Made by a program: the position numbers and the translations under genes
Part shown: positions 1 to 6,237 of the stretch, in pieces
Layout of the letters: the number at the start of each line of letters is the position of its first letter
Position numbering within the stretch: the stretch's first letter is position 1
The notes under the pieces: generated by a model
What the model saw: only the letters and a program-made list of their open reading frames with translations
The model's database searches: none
What the model was told of the DNA's origin: nothing
Source of the DNA: Ramlibacter sp.
GTDB lineage: Bacteria > Pseudomonadota > Gammaproteobacteria > Burkholderiales > Burkholderiaceae_C
NCBI GenBank assembly: GCA_023701085.1
Contig: JAMPXR010000163.1
Span: forward strand, 1 to 6,237
DNA: 6,237 nucleotides
Direction of reading: 5' to 3'

Positions 1-878
1 GCATTCGCGCCGACCACCGCCTTGTTGGGCTGGATCACGAAACCCGTGGTCTGGCTGACCATGCGGCTGGCCGCCACGATGTGGTGCGTGTCTATACCCA
101 CGTCGAGGCCGAAATAGTCGCGGCGCGTCTTGACGGCCATGACGACTTCCTCCAGCGAGCAGTTGCCGGCGCGCTCGCCCAGGCCGTTGATCGTGCATTC
201 CACCTGCCGCGCCCCACCCAGCTTCACGCCGGCCAGCGAATTGGCGACGGCCATGCCCAGGTCGTTGTGGCAATGCACCGACCACACGGCCTTGTCCGAA
301 TTGGGGATGCGCTCGCGCAGGGTCTTGATGAACGCGCCATACAGCTCGGGCACGGCATAGCCCACGGTGTCGGGGACATTGATGGTGGAGGCGCCTTCGG
401 CGATCGCCGTCTCCAGCACCCGACACAGGAAGTCAAGCTCGCTGCGGTAGCCGTCTTCCGGGGAGAACTCGATGTCGCCGCACAGGTTGCGCGCGAACCG
501 CACCGACTGCTTCGCCTGCTCGTGCACCTGCTCGGGCGTCATGCGCAGCTTTTTTTCCATGTGCAGCGGCGAGGTCGCGATGAAGGTGTGGATGCGCGCG
601 CGCTGCGCCCCCTTCAGCGCCTCGGCGGCCCGCGAAATGTCGCGGTCGTTGGCGCGCGACAGCGAGCACACCGTCGAGTCCCTGATGACCTTGGCGATGG
701 CCTGCACGGCCTCGAAGTCGCCGTTGGAACTGGCGGCGAAGCCGGCCTCGATCACGTCCACCTTCAGGCGCTCGAGCTGCCGCGCGATGCGCAGCTTCTC
801 GTCGCGGGTCATGGAAGCGCCGGGCGACTGCTCGCCGTCGCGCAGGGTCGTGTCGAAAATGATGAGTTTGTCTGCCAC
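1..878 (-). CDS. leuA: 2-isopropylmalate synthase, short (LeuA type 1) form, 5' part only
   Basis: This enzyme condenses acetyl-CoA with 2-ketoisovalerate to give 2-isopropylmalate, the first committed step of leucine synthesis, in the cytoplasm. The window holds 292 complete codons; the rest runs off the low-coordinate edge, so the C-terminal leucine-binding domain is not visible. The start is GTG at 878, chosen because an AGAGGAA ribosome site lies 5 bases upstream and the translation then opens [17 protein letters not shown], which aligns with enterobacterial LeuA. Visible HMGL-like TIM-barrel motifs are [12 protein letters not shown] (residues 9-20, with the catalytic Arg13 and metal-binding Asp14), the metal-binding His202-Cys-His204-Asn205, and GLGERAGN (232-239). 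The gap to the upstream long leuA is 11 bp and the ribosome site overlaps that gene's stop, so the two are co-transcribed and probably translationally linked. Homocitrate or citramalate synthase are related alternatives, but the motifs and location favour LeuA. Confidence 0.93.
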   Translation of the reverse strand, partial: MADKLIIFDTTLRDGEQSPGASMTRDEKLRIARQLERLKVDVIEAGFAASSNGDFEAVQAIAKVIRDSTVCSLSRANDRDISRAAEALKGAQRARIHTFIATSPLHMEKKLRMTPEQVHEQAKQSVRFARNLCGDIEFSPEDGYRSELDFLCRVLETAIAEGASTINVPDTVGYAVPELYGAFIKTLRERIPNSDKAVWSVHCHNDLGMAVANSLAGVKLGGARQVECTINGLGERAGNCSLEEVVMAVKTRRDYFGLDVGIDTHHIVAASRMVSQTTGFVIQPNKAVVGAN

Positions 879-883
879 CTGAT

Positions 884-890
884 TTCCTCT
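884..890 (-). promoter_or_regulatory. Ribosome binding site deciding the GTG start of the short leuA
   Basis: AGAGGAA on the minus strand ends 5 bases before the GTG at 878 and touches the TGA stop of the upstream leuA (892-890). No ATG in this frame fits the conserved N-terminus, so this site is the main support for the GTG start. The same AGAGGAAATCA string precedes ilvH. Confidence 0.75.
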
Positions 891-2584
891 CAGTCGGTGC
901 CCAAGGTCATCTCGCTGCGGCTGGCGGCGCGCGTGCGGCCCAGGCCGGACAGTATGGCCTTGAACGAGGCCGAAACAATATTCGAATCCATGCCCACCCC
1001 GAACAGCGTCCGCGCGCCCACGCGCAGCTCGAGGTAGGCCACCGCCCGGGCGTTGGCGCCCGCGCCGATCGAGTGCTCATGGTAGTCGAGCACGCGGATG
1101 CTTTCGCCGCAGGCCGTGCCCAGCGCTTCCACGAACGCGTCGATCGGGCCGTTCCCCTCGCCCTGGATGCGCAGCCGCTGTCCCGACACCTCCACCTCGG
1201 CGGCCAGCCGGGTCACGGCGCCGCCCGGGCCCCGCGCCTCCTCCAGCGCCGGGTTGCTGGGCGCCGCGATGGCGCGGATGCCGTACTCGCGTTCGAACAA
1301 TTCGAACAGGTCGTGCGCGGTCAGCTCCTTGCCGGTGGCGTCCATGACGGCCTGCACCACCTGGCTGAACTCGATCTGCAGGCGCCGCGGCAGCTCCAGG
1401 CCGTATTCGCTCTCGAGCAGGTAGGAGATGCCGCCCTTGCCCGACTGGCTGTTGACGCGGATCACCGCCTCGTAGCTGCGTCCCAGGTCCTTCGGGTCGA
1501 CCGGAAGGTACGGCATGTCCCAGACGTCGCCGTCCTCGCGGGCGGCGAAGGCTTTCTTGATCGCGTCCTGGTGCGAACCGGAAAACGAGGTGTAGACCAG
1601 ATCGCCGACGTAAGGATGCCGCGGGTGCACCGGCAGCTGGGAACAGTGCTCCACCGTGCGCCGGATCTCGTCGATGTCGGAGAAGTCCAGGCCCGGCGCG
1701 ATGCCCTGCGAATACAGGTTGAGCGCCACGTTCACCAGGTCGAGGTTGCCCGTGCGCTCACCATTGCCGAACAGGCAGCCTTCCAGCCGGTCGGCGCCGG
1801 CCATGACCGCGAATTCACCCGCCGCGGTGGCCGTGCCCCGGTCGTTGTGCGGATGCACGGACAGGACGATCACGTCGCGGCGCGCCAGGTGGCGGTGCAT
1901 CCATTCGACCATGTCGGCGAAGATATTGGGCGTGGAATGCTCCACCGTGGACGGCAGGTTGATGATGCACTTGTTTTGCGGCGTGGGCTGCCAGACTTCG
2001 GTCACGGCATCGACCACGCGCTTGGAGAACGCCAGCTCGGTGCCGGAGAACATTTCCGGCGAGTATTCGAAGGTCCAGCGCGTTTGCGGCTGCTGCGCCG
2101 CCAGTTCGCTGAACAGGCGCGCCTGGCCGGCCGCCAGCTCGACAATGCCCTGCTCATCCAGCCCCAGAACCACTTCGCGCATGACCGGCGCGGTCGCGTT
2201 GTACAGGTGCACGATGACGTTCTTCGCGCCCCGCATGGCCTCGAAGGTGCGCCGCACCAGGGGTTCGCGCGCCGGAGTCAGCACCTGGACCGTCACGTCG
2301 GCGGGAATCAGGTCCTCGTCGATCAGTTTGCGCACGAAATCGAACTCGGTCTGCGACGCGGAGGGGAAACCCACCTCGATCTGCTTGAAGCCGATGCCCA
2401 CCAGCATCTCGAACAGGCGCAGCTTGCGCTTCACGTCCATCGGCTCGATCAGCGCCTGGTTGCCGTCGCGCAGGTCCACGCTGCACCAGATGGGCGCGCG
2501 ATCCAGCACGGCATCGGGCCACCTGCGGTCGGTCAGGCGCACCGGGGCGAAGGCGCGGTACTTGCGGGCGGGATTCTTCAACAT
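890..2584 (-). CDS. leuA: 2-isopropylmalate synthase, long (LeuA type 2) form
   Basis: This is a complete 564-residue 2-isopropylmalate synthase of the long class typified by the mycobacterial and corynebacterial enzymes; the short class is usually about 510-525 residues. Residues 1-30 form the extended N-terminus seen in the long class. The TIM barrel follows with DLRDGNQAL (37-45, catalytic Arg39 and metal ligand Asp40), the metal-binding His244-Pro-His246-Asn247 and GNGERTGN (273-280). A linker reaches about residue 440, and the C-terminal leucine-binding regulatory domain spans about 455-555, ending in the conserved [15 protein letters not shown] region (529-543), so leucine feedback inhibition is expected. 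The ATG at 2584 has only a weak GAG/ACGAG ribosome site. The gene follows a leucine attenuator and is followed after 11 bp by a second, dissimilar leuA. Nothing in the frame is broken, and all key catalytic residues are present. Confidence 0.96.
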   Translation of the reverse strand: MLKNPARKYRAFAPVRLTDRRWPDAVLDRAPIWCSVDLRDGNQALIEPMDVKRKLRLFEMLVGIGFKQIEVGFPSASQTEFDFVRKLIDEDLIPADVTVQVLTPAREPLVRRTFEAMRGAKNVIVHLYNATAPVMREVVLGLDEQGIVELAAGQARLFSELAAQQPQTRWTFEYSPEMFSGTELAFSKRVVDAVTEVWQPTPQNKCIINLPSTVEHSTPNIFADMVEWMHRHLARRDVIVLSVHPHNDRGTATAAGEFAVMAGADRLEGCLFGNGERTGNLDLVNVALNLYSQGIAPGLDFSDIDEIRRTVEHCSQLPVHPRHPYVGDLVYTSFSGSHQDAIKKAFAAREDGDVWDMPYLPVDPKDLGRSYEAVIRVNSQSGKGGISYLLESEYGLELPRRLQIEFSQVVQAVMDATGKELTAHDLFELFEREYGIRAIAAPSNPALEEARGPGGAVTRLAAEVEVSGQRLRIQGEGNGPIDAFVEALGTACGESIRVLDYHEHSIGAGANARAVAYLELRVGARTLFGVGMDSNIVSASFKAILSGLGRTRAASRSEMTLGTD

Positions 2585-2649
2585 GCTCGTTTCTCGTGGT
2601 TCGGGTGGACCAGCAGCCTCAAAAGGAAAACGGCCCGCTGCTGGTGCAT
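2578..2649 (-). other. Possible 23-codon overlapping small ORF in the leuA leader (doubtful)
   Basis: An ATG at 2649, inside the loop of the attenuator terminator, opens a 23-codon frame. It reads through the terminator and stops at TGA 2580-2578, overlapping the leuA start so that the two starts and stops interlock (ATGTTGA). Residues 8-14 are FLLRLLV. No ribosome site is visible ahead of it, and the strings of leucine codons may be a by-product of the CTGCTGGT inverted-repeat arm. If translated it could couple to leuA, but there is no direct support. Confidence 0.2.
2609..2645 (-). other. 9-bp inverted repeat overlapping the attenuator terminator
   Basis: On the minus strand ACCAGCAGC (2645-2637) is perfectly complementary to GCTGCTGGT (2617-2609), with 19 bases between. 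The first arm occupies the loop of the terminator hairpin plus one stem base. The RNA could therefore form either a pseudoknot with the terminator or an alternative hairpin that traps the terminator's right arm and T-tract in its loop. It is seen directly as complementarity; the regulatory role is inference. Confidence 0.5.
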
Positions 2650-2661
2650 ACGGGCCGTTTT
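2621..2661 (-). terminator. Attenuator terminator hairpin of the leuA leader
   Basis: AAAACGGCCCG (2661-2651) pairs perfectly over 11 bp with CGGGCCGTTTT (2637-2627), leaving a 13-base loop. The T-rich tail TTTTCCTTTT (2630-2621) partly belongs to the stem, as in many intrinsic terminators. It lies between the leader peptide stop (2678) and the leuA ATG (2584), which is where the 3:4 hairpin of an amino-acid attenuator belongs. The left arm GCCCGT (2655-2650) can alternatively pair with ACGGGC (2694-2689) from the upstream pause hairpin, giving a short 6-bp antiterminator. Confidence 0.82.
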
Positions 2662-2674
2662 CAGGTGAACGCGT

Positions 2675-2713
2675 GCGCTACCGACTCCGCCCGTCGGGAG
2701 GTAGGAGTAGCGC
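2675..2713 (-). promoter_or_regulatory. Pause (1:2) hairpin of the leucine attenuator
   Basis: GCGCTACTCC (2713-2704) pairs with GGAGT-CGGT-AGCGC (2688-2675), giving two 5-bp helices interrupted by a 4-base bulge. An inner CCC/GGG helix with a GAC loop caps it. Alternatively GCGCTAC pairs directly with GTAGCGC over 7 bp. The left arm coincides with the CTA-CTC-CTA leucine codons of the leader peptide. A ribosome stalled there would open this helix and free ACGGGC to pair with the terminator's left arm; a ribosome that finishes the peptide would let the terminator form. Confidence 0.65.
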
Positions 2714-2731
2714 CAGCGAAATTCTGTTCAT
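2678..2731 (-). CDS. leuL: Leucine attenuator leader peptide (17 residues)
   Basis: The frame encodes MNRISLALLLPPDGRSR and ends at TAG. Four of residues 6-10 are leucine, encoded CTG-GCG-CTA-CTC-CTA. CTA is a poorly used codon in GC-rich proteobacteria, which would sharpen the response to charged leucyl-tRNA. The peptide is followed by mutually exclusive hairpins and a terminator before leuA, the arrangement known for leu operon attenuation in enterobacteria. No Shine-Dalgarno precedes the ATG, but a TGC-TACATT extended -10 box ends 7 bases upstream, so transcription probably starts at or next to the ATG and the peptide may be read from a leaderless mRNA. The symbol leuL is by analogy. Confidence 0.78.
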   Translation of the reverse strand: MNRISLALLLPPDGRSR

Positions 2732-2738
2732 GGAATGC

Positions 2739-2747
2739 AATGTAGCA
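2739..2747 (-). promoter_or_regulatory. Candidate extended -10 promoter of the leuA leader
   Basis: TGC-TACATT on the minus strand matches an extended -10 element (TACATT is 4 of 6 to consensus). No convincing -35 hexamer sits 16-18 bases upstream (GTGGCG/GGTGGC). The predicted start point falls at 2732-2731, on or beside the A of the leader ATG. The element lies in the 50-bp gap between pssA and the leader, so leuA may have its own promoter in addition to read-through from pssA. Confidence 0.4.
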
Positions 2748-2781
2748 CAGGTTGAAATCCCGCCACCGGGCCTTCGCCGCA

Positions 2782-3600
2782 TCACTTGTGCAGCCCGCGC
2801 TCGTCGGGTTCGTCGGTCGAAGTGCTGATCACGCTGGTGTGCTGGCCCTTGGCCTTGCGCCAGCCGTACAGCATGTAGCCGCTCGCGCCATACAGCACGA
2901 AGACCGCGAACAGCACGATCGGAGGATGGATGTTGATCACCGCGATGGCCAGCGCGATCAGCACGATCACCACGAAGGGGACGCTTTTCTTCATCTGCAC
3001 GTCCTTGAAGCTGTAGAACGGCACGTTGGTCACCATCGTCAGGCCGGCGTACAGCGCGATCGCGAACATCGGCCAGGCCACCTCGCGCCCGGCCACTTCC
3101 AGGTCGTTCATGACCCAGATGAACCCGGCCATCAGCGCGGCCGCGGCCGGGGACGGCAGGCCCTGGAAATAGCGCTTGTCCACCACGCCCGTGTTGACGT
3201 TGAAGCGCGCCAGCCGCAGGGCCGCGCAGGCGCAGTACACGAAGGCGGCGATCCAGCCCCAGCGGCCCAGACCCTTGAGGGCCCACTCGTAGGCGATCAG
3301 CGCCGGCGCCGCGCCGAAGGACACCATGTCGGACAGCGAATCCATCTGCTCGCCGAACGCGCTCTGCGTGTTGGTCATGCGCGCGACGCGCCCGTCCAGG
3401 CTGTCGAGCACCATCGCGCTGAATACGCCCACCGCCGCCAGGTCGAAGCGGCCGTTCATCGCCATCACCACGGCGTAGAACCCTCCGAACAGGGCCGCCA
3501 GCGTGAACAGGTTGGGAAGGATATAGATGCCCTTGCGGCGCTTACGCAGCACCACGCCTTCGGCCACCACCGGTGTCTGCGATTCGTTGCCGTTGTGCAT
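2782..3600 (-). CDS. pssA: CDP-diacylglycerol--serine O-phosphatidyltransferase
   Basis: This inner-membrane enzyme joins CDP-diacylglycerol and L-serine to give phosphatidylserine, the precursor of phosphatidylethanolamine. The 272-residue product carries the complete CDP-alcohol phosphatidyltransferase signature D66-x2-D69-G70-x2-A73-R74-x8-G83-x3-D87-x3-D91, whose aspartates bind metal and substrate. The PssA-typical FQGLPSPAAA lies at 145-154. Hydrophobic stretches at about 27-49, 92-104, 114-131, 150-165, 174-192, 208-224 and 227-246 indicate a polytopic membrane protein, and the C-terminal tail (about 248-272) is hydrophilic. A basic LRKRRKG precedes the first helix. The ATG at 3600 has no Shine-Dalgarno: the bases before it are CTCCTCCC. 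It may be leaderless, or translation may start at a GTG about 15 codons later with GAAGG nearby. It follows the ilvC terminator and precedes the leu attenuator by 50 bp; psd, often its neighbour, is absent. Confidence 0.95.
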   Translation of the reverse strand: MHNGNESQTPVVAEGVVLRKRRKGIYILPNLFTLAALFGGFYAVVMAMNGRFDLAAVGVFSAMVLDSLDGRVARMTNTQSAFGEQMDSLSDMVSFGAAPALIAYEWALKGLGRWGWIAAFVYCACAALRLARFNVNTGVVDKRYFQGLPSPAAAALMAGFIWVMNDLEVAGREVAWPMFAIALYAGLTMVTNVPFYSFKDVQMKKSVPFVVIVLIALAIAVINIHPPIVLFAVFVLYGASGYMLYGWRKAKGQHTSVISTSTDEPDERGLHK

Positions 3601-3606
3601 GGGAGG

Positions 3607-3612
3607 AGTGTA
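3607..3612 (-). promoter_or_regulatory. Candidate -10 box directly ahead of pssA
   Basis: TACACT (4 of 6 to TATAAT) ends 6 bases before the pssA ATG, which would put the transcript start on the A of that ATG. A TTGACG hexamer lies at 3625-3620 but is only 7 bases from the box, too close to act as its -35, and no good -35 is seen at 16-18 bases. The call rests on the missing ribosome site and the independent terminator upstream. Confidence 0.3.
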
Positions 3613-3627
3613 ACGGGACCGTCAAGA

Positions 3628-3660
3628 GGGGCCGCAGGGCGGGGGCCGGGGGCTGCGGCC
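3628..3660. other. GC-rich hairpin and G-quadruplex motif upstream of pssA
   Basis: A perfect 8-bp inverted repeat, GGCCGCAG (3630-3637) and CTGCGGCC (3653-3660), encloses a 15-base GC-only loop. On the plus strand the same stretch carries four G-runs (3628-3631, 3637-3639, 3641-3645 and 3648-3652) separated by 5, 1 and 2 bases, fitting the G3+N1-7 quadruplex pattern. There is no T-tract on either side, so it is not an intrinsic terminator. It lies about 30-60 bases ahead of the pssA start, on the template strand for that gene. Confidence 0.5.
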
Positions 3661-3707
3661 AAGGGCGACGGGCGAGGCGTCGGGGCTTGCTCAGGTCGGC
3701 GCGGCAC

Positions 3708-3738
3708 AAAGGAAAAGGGCCGGGTATTTCCCCGGCCC
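3708..3738 (-). terminator. Intrinsic terminator of the ilvI-ilvH-ilvC operon
   Basis: On the minus strand GGGCCGGG (3738-3731) pairs over 8 bp with CCCGGCCC (3724-3717) around a 6-base GAAATA loop and is followed directly by TTTTCCTTT (3716-3708). It begins 35 bases after the ilvC stop and lies ahead of pssA, so it should separate ilvIHC transcription from pssA-leuA. Confidence 0.85.
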
Positions 3739-3760
3739 CCGGCCCCCGGCCTCCGGCCTC
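3733..3760 (-). repeat. Four tandem 7-bp units GRGGCCG after ilvC
   Basis: Reading the minus strand from 3760, the sequence is GAGGCCG twice followed by GGGGCCG twice, four uninterrupted heptamers with one variable base. The last unit forms the left arm of the ilvC terminator, so earlier units can offer alternative pairing partners. It lies in the ilvC 3' untranslated region. Confidence 0.7.
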
Positions 3761-3772
3761 GGTTCCTGGACC

Positions 3773-5475
<1,703 letters not shown>

Positions 5476-5482
5476 GATTGAT

Positions 5483-5489
5483 TTCCTCT
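5483..5489 (-). promoter_or_regulatory. Ribosome binding site of ilvH
   Basis: AGAGGAA ends 7 bases before the ATG at 5475, fixing that start although the frame is open far upstream into ilvI. The surrounding AGAGGAAATCA is identical to the site of the short leuA. Confidence 0.75.
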
Positions 5490-5552
5490 TTTCGGTGCCC
5501 TCCCCGCCCGGCGGTAACCCGGCGGCTCGGCAGCCAATAGATTCAACAAGTC

Positions 5553-5575
5553 GCCGGTCCGCGCCACGGACCGGC
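5553..5575 (-). other. Perfect 9-bp hairpin between ilvI and ilvH
   Basis: GCCGGTCCG pairs with CGGACCGGC around the 5-base loop TGGCG, starting 10 bases after the ilvI stop. The sequence that follows (GACTTGTTG) is not a T-tract, so full termination is unlikely. A role in protecting the ilvI 3' end, partial attenuation or RNA processing is inference. Confidence 0.6.
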
Positions 5576-5585
5576 TGACAGTCCG

Positions 5586-6237
5586 TTAAAGGTCCTCGCT
5601 GCCCAGCAGCATTTCCGTGATGCCCTTGCCGGCCTTGACCATCGGGAACACGTTCTCCGTGGGATCGGTGCGGAAGTCCATGAACACGGTGCGGTCCTTG
5701 AGCTTGCGCGCCTCGCGCAGCGCCGGCTCCACGTCCTTCGGGTGCTCGATGAGCATGCCGACGTGGCCATACGCCTCGGCGAGTTTCACGAAATTGGGCA
5801 GTGCATCCATGTAGCTGTGGCTGTAGCGGCCCTCGTAGTCGATCTCCTGCCACTGGCGCACCATGCCCAGGTAACGGTTGTTGAGGGAAATGATCTTGAT
5901 GGGCGTGTTGTACTGCAGGCAGGTGGACAGCTCCTGGATGCACATCTGCACGGAACCGTCGCCCGTGACGCAATAGACCTCGCTGTCGGGCCTGCCCATC
6001 TTGATGCCCATGGCGTAGGGAATGCCCACGCCCATGGTGCCCAGGCCGCCCGAGTTGATCCAGCGCCGGGGTTCGTTGAAACGGTAGTACTGCGCCACCC
6101 ACATCTGATGCTGGCCGACGTCGGACGTGATGTAGGCATCGGCGTCGCGGGTCATGTTCCACAGCGTCTCGATCACCGCCTGCGGCTTGATGACCTCCGT
6201 GTTCTTGCGGTCGTAGCGCAGGCAGTCGCTCTTGCGC
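5586..6237 (-). CDS. ilvI: Acetolactate synthase catalytic (large) subunit, C-terminal part
   Basis: This thiamine-diphosphate enzyme condenses two pyruvates to 2-acetolactate, or pyruvate with 2-ketobutyrate to acetohydroxybutyrate, the first common step of valine, leucine and isoleucine synthesis. The window holds the last 216 codons of about 570; the N-terminal and FAD-binding middle domains lie beyond the high-coordinate edge. The C-terminal ThDP-binding domain is intact: DVGQHQMWVAQ (39-49 of the fragment), the ThDP/Mg2+ motif starting GDG (92-94) and ending NN (119-120), then RYLGMVRQWQ with the conserved Trp129 known as a herbicide-contact position in plant homologues. The stop is TAA at 5588-5586. 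The name ilvB is also used for this gene in β-proteobacteria; ilvI is preferred because of the adjacent ilvH. Operon control lies upstream and out of view. Confidence 0.97.
   Translation of the reverse strand, partial: RKSDCLRYDRKNTEVIKPQAVIETLWNMTRDADAYITSDVGQHQMWVAQYYRFNEPRRWINSGGLGTMGVGIPYAMGIKMGRPDSEVYCVTGDGSVQMCIQELSTCLQYNTPIKIISLNNRYLGMVRQWQEIDYEGRYSHSYMDALPNFVKLAEAYGHVGMLIEHPKDVEPALREARKLKDRTVFMDFRTDPTENVFPMVKAGKGITEMLLGSEDL

Noticed and set aside
81..1037. Plus-strand open frame (318 codons) opposite the two leuA genes
   Set aside because: It crosses the junction of two conserved minus-strand genes and has no motif; it is an antisense shadow.
1073..2668. Long plus-strand open frame (531 codons) opposite leuA
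   Set aside because: It lies entirely antisense to the conserved long leuA, is rich in His/Arg/Ala/Gly as expected of GC-rich antisense frames, and shows no family motif.
2759..2770. Possible terminator after pssA (CCCG-GTGG-CGGG then ATTT)
   Set aside because: The stem is only 4 bp and the tail has just three T residues, too weak to call. Read-through from pssA into the leu leader remains possible.
5507..5525. Direct repeat CCCGGCGG-TAA-CCCGGCGG in the ilvI-ilvH gap
   Set aside because: It has only two short copies in very GC-rich DNA and could easily arise by chance; no function is suggested.
5476..6162. Extension of IlvH upstream as a fusion with the ilvI region
   Set aside because: The upstream frame is out of register with the real ilvI frame and reads as low-complexity protein. 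IlvH starts at 5475 with its own ribosome site.

Overview
The window is GC-rich and tightly packed. Every supported gene lies on the minus strand, so transcription runs from high to low coordinates. Gene content and order (acetolactate synthase large and small subunits, ketol-acid reductoisomerase, phosphatidylserine synthase, 2-isopropylmalate synthases) match the branched-chain amino-acid cluster of Burkholderiales. The protein style, the GC-rich extragenic hairpin elements and the absence of psd between ilvC and pssA suggest the Alcaligenaceae (Bordetella/Achromobacter type). This placement is inferred from memory of the families, not from a search.

Layout in transcription order: (1) 6237-5586, C-terminal 216 codons of the acetolactate synthase catalytic subunit (ilvI, also called ilvB), cut by the window edge; (2) 5475-4984, regulatory subunit ilvH; (3) 4789-3773, ilvC, followed by a strong intrinsic terminator at 3738-3708 that closes the ilv unit; (4) 3600-2782, pssA, a phospholipid gene with no visible Shine-Dalgarno; (5) 2731-2621, a complete-looking leucine attenuator: a 17-codon leader peptide with CTA-CTC-CTA leucine codons, a pause hairpin over those codons, and a terminator hairpin with a T-rich tail; (6) 2584-890, a 564-residue 2-isopropylmalate synthase of the long (Mycobacterium-like) type; (7) 878-1, the first 292 codons of a second 2-isopropylmalate synthase of the short (enterobacterial-like) type, 11 bp downstream and running off the window.

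Together, IlvI/IlvH make acetolactate or acetohydroxybutyrate, IlvC reduces and isomerises it, and the LeuA enzymes divert 2-ketoisovalerate into leucine. PssA is a metabolic outsider that joins CDP-diacylglycerol and serine in the membrane. All intergenic gaps are under 200 bp and all are described below.

The most interesting item is the leu attenuator. It appears to be translated from a leaderless transcript, contains a further 9-bp inverted repeat that links the terminator loop to downstream sequence, and controls two unlike leuA genes in tandem. No mobile element, CRISPR array, tRNA, rRNA or unknown protein system was found.
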